Positions 7,154 through 18,421 of a stretch of 22,664 bases of DNA are shown here, in pieces. A program made the position numbers and the translations under genes. The stretch's first letter is position 1. Every line of letters starts with the position of its first letter. The notes under the pieces are model-generated. The model was not told where the DNA came from. It saw only the letters and a program-made list of their open reading frames with translations, and made no database searches. The stretch spans positions 1 through 22,664 of the forward strand of contig SCVT01000240.1 in assembly GCA_004296815.1 (NCBI GenBank), read 5' to 3'. Origin of the DNA: Reyranella sp. Lineage in GTDB: Bacteria; Pseudomonadota; Alphaproteobacteria; Reyranellales; Reyranellaceae.

Positions 7154-8692
7154 TCAGTCCGCCGGACCGGTCAGCGCCTGCGCGGCGATGGCTGCGCTCG
7201 GCATCGCCGACGGGATCGGGCGACTCATGCCGAGGCGGCCGAGCCGCCGGCGCTCCGCCGACGAGGGGATGCGCATGGCTTCGCGATACTTGGCGACAGT
7301 GCGGCGCGCGATCTCGATGCCCTCGCCCTTCAGCAGATCGACGATGCGGTCGTCGCTGAGCGGCTGGTGCGCGTTCTCGCCGCCGACCAGCAGGCGGATA
7401 CGCGAGCGCACAGATTCCGAGGAGACGACGACGCCCGGCGTGCGTGCCGGCAACGCCGAGGTGAAGAAGTACTTCAGCTCGAAGATGCCGCGCGGCGTGT
7501 TGATGTACTTGTTCGACGTGACGCGGCTCACCGTGCTCTCGTGCAGCTCGGTGGCGACCGCGATGTCGCGCAGCACCAGCGGCTTCAGCGCGCTGACGCC
7601 GTGGCGGAAGAAGCCGTCCTGCTGGCGCACGATCTCGCGCGCGACCTTGAGGATGGTGGTGGCGCGCTGCTCCAGCGTCTTGACCAACCAATTGGCCGAC
7701 TGGAAACGCTCGGCGACGAAGTCGCGGTCGGGCTTGGCGCGCGCCCCCTTCATCAGCGTCGCGTGATAGTTGCGGTCGACGAGGACCTTGGGCAGCGCAT
7801 CGGTATTGAGCTCGATGTGCCAGCCTTCCTCGCCGGTCTCGGGATCCTTCGCCGCGGTGAGATAGAGATCGGGCGCCACGGGCTGGATCGGTTCGTACTC
7901 GAAGGCCTGCCCAGGGCGCGGGTCGAGCGTGCGCAATTCCGCCAGCATGTCGCGCAGGTCCTCGTCGTCGACGCCGCAGCGGCGGCGGAGCTGGCCGAGC
8001 TCGCCGGCGGCGACGAGATCGAGATTGGCGAGCAGCGCCACCATCGCCGGGTCGAGACGGTTGCGCTCGGCGAGCTGCGCGCCGAGGCATTCCGCGACGG
8101 TACGCGAGAAGAGTCCGGCCGGCTCCATCTGACGCAACCGTGCCCAGATGGTCTCGACGATCGCGATATCGGTGGCAACGGCTTCGGCGACCGCGGCGGC
8201 TTCGAGACGGCAGTAGCCCGCCTCGTCGAGGCCTTCGGCGAGCTTCAGCGCGATGCGCCGTTCGGCGGGGTTGTCGAACATCAGTTCGAGCTGGGCGAGC
8301 ACATGGACGGCCAGCGACTGCGGCCGCTCGGCCACGAAATCGAGTGCATCGGGCGCGTCCTCGCGCTGGCCGACGCGGCTCGCGGTGCCATCACCGCCGC
8401 GATCGGCGTGCTCTCGCGTCCAGCGCTCGTCGGCGTCGGCCAGGGCGGGTGCCGCGGCGGCCAGCGCCTCGGCGGTGTCCCGCGGCGCCTCGACGATCGG
8501 GGCCTCGCTCTCCGTGGCGGCGCCGTCGTCGGGCGTGCCCTCGGCGAGCAGCGGGTTCTTCTCGAGTTCCTGTTGGATGAAGGCGGCGAGTTCGAGGTGC
8601 GAGAACTGCAGCAGCTTGATGGCCTGCTGAAGCTGCGGCGTCATCGCCAGTGTCTGACGCGACGCCAGGATGAGACTCGGTCCGATACGCAT
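7154..8692 (-). CDS. rpoN: RNA polymerase sigma-54 factor RpoN
   Basis: The alternative sigma factor that recognises -24/-12 promoters and needs an AAA+ activator to open them; it governs nitrogen genes among others. The 512 residues show the full layout. Region I (about 10-48) is glutamine/leucine rich (RQTLAMTPQLQQAIKLLQF, FIQQELEKNPLL). An acidic region II lies at about 50-120. The core-binding domain follows (LAVHVLAQLELMF, LDEAGYC). The C-terminal DNA-binding part carries ESTVSRVTSNKYINTPRGIF. The RpoN box ARRTVAKYRE is exact at 462-471. A tail of about 40 residues follows the box, longer than usual. The ATG at 8692 follows GGTGGGGG. A sigma-54 promoter-like site lies upstream. Confidence 0.98.
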   Translation of the reverse strand: MRIGPSLILASRQTLAMTPQLQQAIKLLQFSHLELAAFIQQELEKNPLLAEGTPDDGAATESEAPIVEAPRDTAEALAAAAPALADADERWTREHADRGGDGTASRVGQREDAPDALDFVAERPQSLAVHVLAQLELMFDNPAERRIALKLAEGLDEAGYCRLEAAAVAEAVATDIAIVETIWARLRQMEPAGLFSRTVAECLGAQLAERNRLDPAMVALLANLDLVAAGELGQLRRRCGVDDEDLRDMLAELRTLDPRPGQAFEYEPIQPVAPDLYLTAAKDPETGEEGWHIELNTDALPKVLVDRNYHATLMKGARAKPDRDFVAERFQSANWLVKTLEQRATTILKVAREIVRQQDGFFRHGVSALKPLVLRDIAVATELHESTVSRVTSNKYINTPRGIFELKYFFTSALPARTPGVVVSSESVRSRIRLLVGGENAHQPLSDDRIVDLLKGEGIEIARRTVAKYREAMRIPSSAERRRLGRLGMSRPIPSAMPSAAIAAQALTGPAD

Positions 8693-8738
8693 GACACCCC
8701 CACCCGAGGATCAATAAATCCCCCGATGAGCAGTCTTA

Positions 8739-8754
8739 TGCAAGAACCGTGCCA
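8739..8754 (-). promoter_or_regulatory. Sigma-54 (-24/-12) promoter facing rpoN
   Basis: Read on the minus strand, TGGCACGGTTCTTGCA matches the sigma-54 consensus TGGCACG-N4-TTGCA. The invariant GG and GC are separated by exactly 10 bases. Transcription would begin near 8728 and run into rpoN, giving a leader of about 36 nt. The site overlaps the 3' arm and T-rich tail of the RNase D terminator. Autoregulation of rpoN is inferred; no activator site was identified. Confidence 0.65.
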
Positions 8755-8768
8755 GAGTAAGCACGGCT
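8745..8768 (-). terminator. Rho-independent terminator of the tRNA-Leu/rnd transcript
   Basis: On the minus strand AGCCGTGC, an 8-base loop and GCACGGTT form a stem of 8 pairs (one G-U), followed by a short T-rich run (TTCTT, whose first two bases also close the stem). It starts six bases after the RNase D stop codon. The opposite strand has the run CATATTT after the stem. The T-tract is modest. Confidence 0.6.
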
Positions 8769-8774
8769 CATATT

Positions 8775-9386
8775 TCAATGTGCGAAAATATCCGTTTCCG
8801 GCCAGCCGGCCAGATCGAGCCGCGCGCGGGACGGCAGGAACCGGAAGGCGGCTTCGGCCAGCTCGCGTCGGCCTTCCCGTTCCAGGAGCGCGTCCAGCTT
8901 GGCCTTGAGGGCATGCAAATGCAGCACGTCGGAAGCGGCGTAGGCAAGCTGCTCGTCGCTCAGGCTGTCGGCGCCCCAGTCGGAGGTCTGCTGCTGCTTG
9001 GAGAGATCGACACCCAGCAGCTCCCGGCAAAGATCCTTCAGGCCGAAACGGTCGGTGAAAGTGCGGACCAGGCGGGCGGCGATCTTGGTGCAATAGACCG
9101 GCTCGCAGCGCACGCCGAGCGCATGCTCGAGGACGGCGATATCGAAGCGGCCGAAATGGAAGAGCTTCAACACCTTCGGGTCGGCGAGCAGGGCCGCCAG
9201 CCGCGGCGCCTTCACCGAACCCTTCGGAATCTGCACCAAATGCGCATTGCCGTCGCCGCCGGAGAGCTGCACCAGGCAAAGCCGGTCGCGATGGGGATTG
9301 AGGCCCATGGTTTCCGTGTCGATCGCCACGACCGGGCCAAACGACAGGTCCGCGGGAAGGTCGCCGCGATGAAGGCTGATCGCCAT
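8775..9386 (-). CDS. rnd: Ribonuclease D-like DEDDy 3'-5' exonuclease (short form, no HRDC domain)
   Basis: A 203-residue exonuclease that trims RNA 3' ends, such as tRNA precursors, with two metal ions. The three Exo motifs are intact: D23 and E25 in AIDTETMGL, D82 in LFHFGRFDIAVL, and Y149 with D153 in YAASDVLHL, which is the DEDDy type. E. coli RNase D is about 375 residues with two HRDC domains; here the protein ends after the catalytic domain, as in other alphaproteobacterial short forms. The ATG at 9386 has GGAG about 9 bases upstream. A tRNA-Leu gene ends 25 bases before it on the same strand, so both may share a transcript, and a terminator follows the stop codon. Confidence 0.92.
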   Translation of the reverse strand: MAISLHRGDLPADLSFGPVVAIDTETMGLNPHRDRLCLVQLSGGDGNAHLVQIPKGSVKAPRLAALLADPKVLKLFHFGRFDIAVLEHALGVRCEPVYCTKIAARLVRTFTDRFGLKDLCRELLGVDLSKQQQTSDWGADSLSDEQLAYAASDVLHLHALKAKLDALLEREGRRELAEAAFRFLPSRARLDLAGWPETDIFAH

Positions 9387-9411
9387 TATAGGGTGCTCCG
9401 ACTGCCCTGCA

Positions 9412-9496
<85 letters not shown>

Positions 9497-9522
9497 ACGG
9501 CATGCGGGCTAGTGCGGGCGCT

Positions 9523-9551
9523 GAGTTACGGCCGGTCCGCGCCGATGTCAA
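9523..9551 (-). promoter_or_regulatory. Sigma-70 promoter of tRNA-Leu
   Basis: On the minus strand a perfect -35 TTGACA (9551-9546), a 17-base spacer and TAACTC (9528-9523) lie upstream of the tRNA. The start would be near 9516, about 20 nt before the mature 5' end. A GC-rich stretch follows the -10 box, as in stable-RNA promoters. Confidence 0.55.
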
Positions 9552-9573
9552 CCGCAGTGGAATCGCGCCGCTC

Positions 9574-9601
9574 TTGCGCTGTAACGGGGTTGGGCTATAG
9601 G
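9574..9601 (+). promoter_or_regulatory. Possible promoter of the NDUFA9-like gene
   Basis: TTGCGC (9574-9579), 16 bases, then TATAGG (9596-9601). A start 6-9 bases downstream would fall at about 9607-9610, immediately before the ATG at 9611, implying a leaderless or nearly leaderless mRNA. This agrees with the absence of a ribosome site at the natural spacing. Confidence 0.4.
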
Positions 9602-9610
9602 CAGCATCCC

Positions 9611-10564
9611 ATGAGCATCAAGCAGGTCACGGTCTTTGGCGGCAGCGGCTTCGTCGGTCGCGCCATCGTGCGGGCACTGGCGCAGGAAGGGCTGCTGGTG
9701 CGGGTCGCCTGCCGCCGCATCGAGCTCGCGGAGCGCACGAAGACCGCGGGCGATGTCGGCCAGGTCACCGTCATGCGGACCAACCTTCGGAACGCCAAGT
9801 CCGTCGCGGCAGCGGTCGCCGGCAGCCAGGCGGTCGTGAACGCCTCGGGCATCCCCTTCCAGCGCGGCCGCCAGCGCTATCAGGCGGTCCATGTCGAGGG
9901 CGCTCGCGCCATCGCCGATGCGGCCAAGGCCGCGGGCGTGCAGCGGCTGGTGCACATGTCGGGCATTGGGGCAGACCAGCGCAACTCGACCAACAAGTAC
10001 GTGCGCTCCAAGGTCGACGCCGAGGACGCCATCGTCGCGGGCTTCGAGAGCGCCACCATCTTGAGGCCGAGCGTCGTGTTCGGGCCCGAGGACGCGATGT
10101 TCAACCGCATGGCCCAGATCGCGGCCAAGGCGCCGTTCGTGCCCGTCGTGGGCAGCGGCCTGGCCAAGGTGCAGCCGGTGTTCGTGGGCGATGTCGGCGC
10201 CGCTGTCGCCGCCGTGCTGAAGCGGCCGGAGACCGCCAAGACGGTGTTCGAGCTGGGCGGGCCCCGCGTCTACACCTATCGCGAGATCGCCGCCCTCGTG
10301 CTGCGCGAGATCGCGCGCAACAAGCCGATCGTGGGTGTGCCCGCCGGCCTGATGAAGATCGCGGGCTTCTTCGCCGAGTTCCTGCCGGTGCCCCCGCTGA
10401 CCCACGACCAGGTCGACCTGCTCGTCACCGACAACGTCGCCCGCCCGGGCGCGCCGGGTCTTGCCGCCCTCGGCATCACGCCCACCGCGGCCGAAGCCAT
10501 CCTGCCGATGTACCTCGACCGGTACCGGCTGGGCGGCCGCTACAACCAGCACGCCCCCGCCTGA
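9611..10564 (+). CDS. NDUFA9-like NAD(P)-binding protein (atypical SDR, complex I assembly type)
   Basis: A 317-residue extended or atypical short-chain dehydrogenase of the NDUFA9 group. In mitochondria this protein is an accessory subunit of NADH dehydrogenase; alphaproteobacterial homologues are annotated as complex I NDUFA9 subunit family proteins. The N-terminal Rossmann motif is GGSGFVG (10-16), followed by RVACRR. Next come NASGIPFQ, HVEGARAIADAAKAAGVQRLVHMS, and a YVRSK sequence (Y130, K134) at the usual YxxxK position. LRPSVVFGPED and VQPVFVGDV are family-typical. The ATG at 9611 is chosen over the upstream open frame, which has no homology; no good ribosome site is seen. No complex I genes are next to it. 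Confidence 0.85.
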   Translation: MSIKQVTVFGGSGFVGRAIVRALAQEGLLVRVACRRIELAERTKTAGDVGQVTVMRTNLRNAKSVAAAVAGSQAVVNASGIPFQRGRQRYQAVHVEGARAIADAAKAAGVQRLVHMSGIGADQRNSTNKYVRSKVDAEDAIVAGFESATILRPSVVFGPEDAMFNRMAQIAAKAPFVPVVGSGLAKVQPVFVGDVGAAVAAVLKRPETAKTVFELGGPRVYTYREIAALVLREIARNKPIVGVPAGLMKIAGFFAEFLPVPPLTHDQVDLLVTDNVARPGAPGLAALGITPTAAEAILPMYLDRYRLGGRYNQHAPA

Positions 10565-10704
10565 TATCGGACCGTCCATCTCAAGCGGTTGAACTTGCTC
10601 TGCTTTATTAGTCCATTATCGGAATTATTAATTCAGATACCGAATCGTATTGCGGTTGTCTTGCCCGGGGCACAGACATTGGCCTGAAATATAGGTCAAT
10701 AGTG

Positions 10705-10733
10705 TTGACTATCGTTGATTGACGTGGTCTAAC
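10705..10733 (+). promoter_or_regulatory. Possible sigma-70 promoter of the gltD-gltB operon
   Basis: TTGACT (10705-10710), a 17-base spacer and TCTAAC (10728-10733). A start near 10740 would give a leader of about 74 nt containing the hairpin and dyad described below. The -35 box is also the right arm of a GTCAA-N5-TTGAC dyad, so a bound regulator could cover it. Confidence 0.4.
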
Positions 10734-10748
10734 GCGATCAACAACGCA

Positions 10749-10776
10749 GCAAAGGCGCGGTCGGCGCGCTTCTTGC
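10749..10776 (+). promoter_or_regulatory. Hairpin in the gltD leader
   Basis: GCAA/TTGC and GCGCG/CGCGC arms with one bulge and a GTCGG loop form a strong hairpin, about 38 bases before the gltD ATG. It is not followed by a T-tract, so it is not an obvious attenuator; it may stabilise the mRNA or modulate translation. Confidence 0.4.
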
Positions 10777-10793
10777 GTAATAAAATTACACAA
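10773..10793. promoter_or_regulatory. 21-bp inverted repeat, candidate operator for gltD
   Basis: TTGCGTAAT-AAA-ATTACACAA has 9-base arms with a single mismatch (C/A at the fourth position). It sits 20 bases before the gltD ATG and just before the ribosome site GAGGGGG. Its size and symmetry fit a dimeric regulator such as a TetR, MarR or Lrp type, but no specific consensus is recognised. Downstream of the likely start site it would act as a repressor site. Confidence 0.45.
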
Positions 10794-10813
10794 TTTGTCC
10801 GAGGGGGCCGGGG

Positions 10814-12256
10814 ATGGCCGAGAGGATGCTGAAGTTCGTCGGAACGCCGCAAGCCATGCCCGACAAGCGGCCGGCTTCCGAGCGCCGTCGCGACTTCGAC
10901 GAGATCTACCAGGCCTACGCCACCGAGAAGGCCGCCGAGCAGGCAGCGCGCTGCTCGCAATGCGGCGTGCCCTTCTGTCAGGTGCACTGCCCCCTGCACA
11001 ACAACATCCCGGACTGGCTGAAGCTCACCGCCGAGGGCCGGCTCGACGAGGCCTACGAGCTCTCGTCGGCGACCAACAACTTCCCGGAAATCTGCGGCCG
11101 CATCTGCCCGCAGGACCGCCTCTGCGAAGGCAACTGCGTCATCGAGAAGGGCTTCGAGGCGGTCACCATCGGCTCGGTCGAGAAGTACATCACCGATACG
11201 GCGTGGCAGCGGGGCTGGGTGAAGCCGATCGTGCCGCGACGGGAGCGGCCGGAGAGCATCGGCATCGTGGGCGCGGGCCCCGCCGGCCTCGCCGCCGCCG
11301 AGCAGCTTCGCCGCAAGGGCTACCAGGTCGCGATCTACGATCGCTACGACCGCGTCGGCGGCCTGCTGATCTACGGCATCCCGAACTTCAAGCTCGAGAA
11401 GGAGATCGTGCAGCGTCGTGAGAAGCTGCTGCGCGACTCCAAGGTCACGTTCCACCTGAACTGCGAGGTCGGCCGCGACGTCACGATGGACGAGCTGCGC
11501 GCGCGCCATGCCGCGGTGCTGATCGCGACCGGCGTCTACAAGGCGCGCGACATCCAGGCGCCCGGCGTCGGCCTGCCCGGCATCGCGCCGGCGCTCGACT
11601 ATCTCACGGCCTCCAACCGGCACGGGCTCGGCGACAAGGTCGCCGGCTTCGAGTCGGGCGCGCTCGACGCCAAGGGCAAAAACGTCGTGGTGATCGGCGG
11701 CGGCGACACGGCGATGGACTGCGTGCGCACCGCGGTGCGCCAGGGGGCGAAGTCGGTGAAGTGCCTCTACCGCCGCGACCGCACCAACATGCCGGGCTCG
11801 CAGCGCGAGGTGAAGCACGCGGAGGAAGAGGGCGTCGAATTCGTGTGGCTCTCCGCCCCGCAAGCTTTCCTCGGCAAGGAGAAGGTGAGCCACGTCCGGT
11901 CCGTGCGCATCCATCTCGGCATGCCTGACGCCTCGGGTCGCCAGACGCCGCAGGAGATCCCCAACAGCCACGTCAACATCGAGGCCGATCTCGTGCTGAA
12001 GGCGCTGGGCTTCGACCCCGAGGACATGCAGGCGATGTTCGCGACCCCTGATCTCGGCGTCACCGGCTGGGGCACGCTCAAGATCGACTGGCGCTCGATG
12101 ATGACCAATCTCGACGGCGTGTTCGCCGCCGGCGACATCGTGCGCGGCGCCTCGCTCGTGGTGTGGGCGGTGCGCGACGGCCGCGACGCCGCCGAGCGCA
12201 TCCACGGCTACCTGACGACCAAGGCGCAAGCCGCGCACAAGATCGCGGCGGAGTGA
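10814..12256 (+). CDS. gltD: Glutamate synthase (NADPH) small subunit
   Basis: The beta subunit of glutamate synthase (GOGAT) passes electrons from NADPH via FAD and iron-sulfur clusters to the large subunit, which makes two glutamates from glutamine and 2-oxoglutarate. The 480 residues match the family length. Cysteines that can ligate two [4Fe-4S] clusters are at 47, 50, 55, 59 and 94, 98, 104, 108. The FAD site is GAGPAGLAAAE from 153 and the NADPH site is GGGDTAMDC from 295. GVFAAGDIVRGASLVVWAVRDGR near the C-terminus is the second FAD contact. GAGGGGG lies six bases before the ATG at 10814. It is the first gene of a four-gene operon; gltB comes last. Confidence 0.97.
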   Translation: MAERMLKFVGTPQAMPDKRPASERRRDFDEIYQAYATEKAAEQAARCSQCGVPFCQVHCPLHNNIPDWLKLTAEGRLDEAYELSSATNNFPEICGRICPQDRLCEGNCVIEKGFEAVTIGSVEKYITDTAWQRGWVKPIVPRRERPESIGIVGAGPAGLAAAEQLRRKGYQVAIYDRYDRVGGLLIYGIPNFKLEKEIVQRREKLLRDSKVTFHLNCEVGRDVTMDELRARHAAVLIATGVYKARDIQAPGVGLPGIAPALDYLTASNRHGLGDKVAGFESGALDAKGKNVVVIGGGDTAMDCVRTAVRQGAKSVKCLYRRDRTNMPGSQREVKHAEEEGVEFVWLSAPQAFLGKEKVSHVRSVRIHLGMPDASGRQTPQEIPNSHVNIEADLVLKALGFDPEDMQAMFATPDLGVTGWGTLKIDWRSMMTNLDGVFAAGDIVRGASLVVWAVRDGRDAAERIHGYLTTKAQAAHKIAAE

Positions 12257-12263
12257 GGAGACG

Positions 12264-12875
12264 ATGCTGACGCTCTACGACTACATGGACTCCGGAAACG
12301 GCTACAAGTGCCGGCTGGTGCTGGCGCACCTCGGCGTTCCTTTCAAGCTGGTCGAGCGCGACATCCTGAAGGGCGAGACGCGCACCTCGGAGTTCCTGAA
12401 GCGCAATCCCAACGGCCGCATCCCGACCCTCGAGCTCGAGGACGGCAGCCATCTCTTCGAGTCGGGCGCCATCATCTGGTACCTGGCCGACGGCACCAGG
12501 CTCGCACCCAAGGACCGCAAGGCGCGCGCCGAGACGCTGCAGTGGATGTTCTTCGAGCAGTACAGCCACGAGCCCTACATCGCCGTGGCGCGCTTCTGGA
12601 AGCATTACCTGCCGAAGCTGACGCCGCTTCAGGAGATGGATCTGCCCAACCGCATGAAGGGCGGATACGCCGCACTCGACGTGATGGAGAAGCACCTGGC
12701 GACGCGGCACTTCTTCGTCGACGAGACCTTCGGGCTCGCCGACGTGGCGCTCTACGCCTACACGCACGTCGCGCACGAGGGCGAGTTCGACCTGTCGAAG
12801 TACGCCAACGTCAACGCCTGGATGGCGCGCGTCGCCGCGCTGCCCGGGCACGTCACGATCGCCCACAAGAACTAA
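12264..12875 (+). CDS. Glutathione S-transferase family protein
   Basis: A 203-residue cytosolic GST-fold protein that conjugates or reduces electrophilic compounds with glutathione. The thioredoxin-like N-terminal domain (1-80) has SGNGYKCRLVLAHLG, the cis-proline motif NPNGRIPTLE and the glutathione-contacting ESGAIIWYLAD. The all-helical C-terminal domain (about 90-203) contains the N-capping-like FGLADVALYAYTHVAHEG. The substrate is unknown. It starts seven bases after the gltD stop codon, with GGAGGA directly upstream, so it is co-transcribed with gltD. Its position between gltD and gltB is unusual and might link it to glutamate or glutathione supply, which is inference. Confidence 0.92.
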   Translation: MLTLYDYMDSGNGYKCRLVLAHLGVPFKLVERDILKGETRTSEFLKRNPNGRIPTLELEDGSHLFESGAIIWYLADGTRLAPKDRKARAETLQWMFFEQYSHEPYIAVARFWKHYLPKLTPLQEMDLPNRMKGGYAALDVMEKHLATRHFFVDETFGLADVALYAYTHVAHEGEFDLSKYANVNAWMARVAALPGHVTIAHKN

Positions 12876-12892
12876 ACCGAGGGAGAGACACG

Positions 12893-13075
12893 ATGCCGAT
12901 GATCAACGTCCAGATGTTCGAGGGCCGCACGCTGGAGCAGCGCCGCAATCTGGCGAAAGAGCTGACCGAGGGCACCTGCCGCGCGCTGGGCTGCACGCCC
13001 GACGCGGTCCAGATCATCCTCACCGACATCAAGAAAGAGAACTGGGCCGAGGCCGGCAAGCTCTTCTCCGACTAG
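12893..13075 (+). CDS. 4-oxalocrotonate tautomerase family protein
   Basis: A 60-residue tautomerase-superfamily protein of the 4-OT size class, which works as a hexamer using the amino-terminal proline as base. After removal of Met the chain starts P1-M-I-N-V-Q, and FEGR places the conserved Arg11. In direct alignment with Pseudomonas 4-OT, Arg39 is replaced by Gln and Phe50 by Trp. The loss of Arg39, which helps bind and polarise the substrate in 4-OT, suggests another substrate. The ATG at 12893 follows GAGGGAGAG. It lies 17 bases after the GST gene and 24 bases before gltB. Confidence 0.88.
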   Translation: MPMINVQMFEGRTLEQRRNLAKELTEGTCRALGCTPDAVQIILTDIKKENWAEAGKLFSD

Positions 13076-13099
13076 ACCTCTTTTCCGGGATACGACGTC

Positions 13100-17644
<4,545 letters not shown>

Positions 17645-17674
17645 TTGACAGGCAAGTGCCGGCCCTTCCATATG
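17645..17674 (+). promoter_or_regulatory. Possible promoter of scoAB
   Basis: A perfect -35 TTGACA (17645-17650) begins directly after the gltB stop codon, with CATATG 18 bases on (17669-17674) as a poor -10 candidate. A start near 17681 would give a leader of under 30 nt. The weak -10 keeps confidence low. Confidence 0.35.
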
Positions 17675-17708
17675 CCGGAACACTCGCGACGAGGACGGAA
17701 CGCAGGCG

Positions 17709-18410
17709 ATGGCGAACAAAGTCTACAAGGATGCGAAGTCGGCGCTGGACGGCCTGCTGCGCGACGATCTGATGCTGATGTGCGGTGGCTTCGGCTTGGT
17801 CGGCATTCCCGACAAGCTGATCCACGCGGTCCGCGACTCGGGCGTGAAGGGCCTCACCTGCGTCTCCAACAACGCGGGCATCGACGGCGCGGGCCTCGGC
17901 CTGCTGCTCGAGGCCGGTCAGGTGAAGAAGATGATCTCGTCCTACGTCGGCGAGAACAAGACCTTCGCCAAGCTCTACCTCGAGGGCAAGCTCGAGATCG
18001 AATTCAACCCGCAGGGCACACTGGCCGAGCGCTGCCGCGCCGGCGGTGCGGGCATCCCGGCCTTCTACACCAAGACCGGCGTCGGCACCGAAGTGGCGAA
18101 GGGCAAGGAGACCAAGGTCTTCGACGGCCACGAATATGTCATGGAGCGCGGCCTGGTCGGCGACCTGGCATTGGTCAAGGCCTGGAAGGGCGACACGTCG
18201 GGCAATCTCATCTATCGGAAGGCCGCACGGAACTTCAATCCGATGATGGCGACGGCGGCCAAGGTCTGTGTCGCCGAGGTCGAGGAGCTCGTGCCGGTGG
18301 GTCAGCTCGATCCCGACCACATCCATACGCCCGGCATTTTCGTCAATCGCATCCTCTGCGGCGCGCCTTACGACAAGCAGATCGAGCAGCGCACCATTCG
18401 CAAGGCTTAG
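17709..18410 (+). CDS. scoA: 3-oxoacid CoA-transferase subunit A
   Basis: The alpha subunit of a succinyl-CoA:3-ketoacid CoA-transferase (SCOT type). It moves CoA from succinyl-CoA to acetoacetate in ketone-body and polyhydroxybutyrate-derived acetoacetate use. The 233 residues match the family. The glycine-rich CoA-binding segment GGFGLVGIP starts at 26. [62 protein letters not shown] and [33 protein letters not shown] are all characteristic. The ATG is at 17709. It is followed by subunit B after 11 bases, so the two form an operon. The physiological acyl donor and acceptor are inferred from the family. Confidence 0.95.
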   Translation: MANKVYKDAKSALDGLLRDDLMLMCGGFGLVGIPDKLIHAVRDSGVKGLTCVSNNAGIDGAGLGLLLEAGQVKKMISSYVGENKTFAKLYLEGKLEIEFNPQGTLAERCRAGGAGIPAFYTKTGVGTEVAKGKETKVFDGHEYVMERGLVGDLALVKAWKGDTSGNLIYRKAARNFNPMMATAAKVCVAEVEELVPVGQLDPDHIHTPGIFVNRILCGAPYDKQIEQRTIRKA

Positions 18411-18421
18411 GAGATTCTAAA

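Larger units (their letters stand above)
10565..10813. other. AT-rich intergenic regulatory region before gltD
   Basis: About 250 bases without a convincing gene, far more AT-rich than the flanking coding DNA. It holds a 13-base palindrome GAATTATTAATTC (10622-10634), a GTCAA-N5-TTGAC dyad (10695-10709), a possible promoter, a leader hairpin and a 21-base dyad just before gltD. A 61-codon minus-strand open frame inside shows no recognisable protein. Confidence 0.6.

Noticed and set aside
9385..9390. TATAAT on the minus strand at the RNase D start
   Set aside because: It overlaps the ATG itself, so a start site would fall inside the gene, and no -35 box is properly spaced.
10608..10793. A 61-codon minus-strand frame before gltD
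   Set aside because: No recognisable protein and no ribosome site, and it covers the promoter-like AT-rich elements of gltD.
10709..12238. A 509-codon minus-strand frame over gltD
   Set aside because: Same artefact; gltD has all cofactor motifs on the plus strand.
17657..17679. CCGGC...GCCGG inverted repeat after gltB as a terminator
   Set aside because: Short stem, 10-base loop and no T-tract; it also falls between the proposed scoA promoter and the scoA start.
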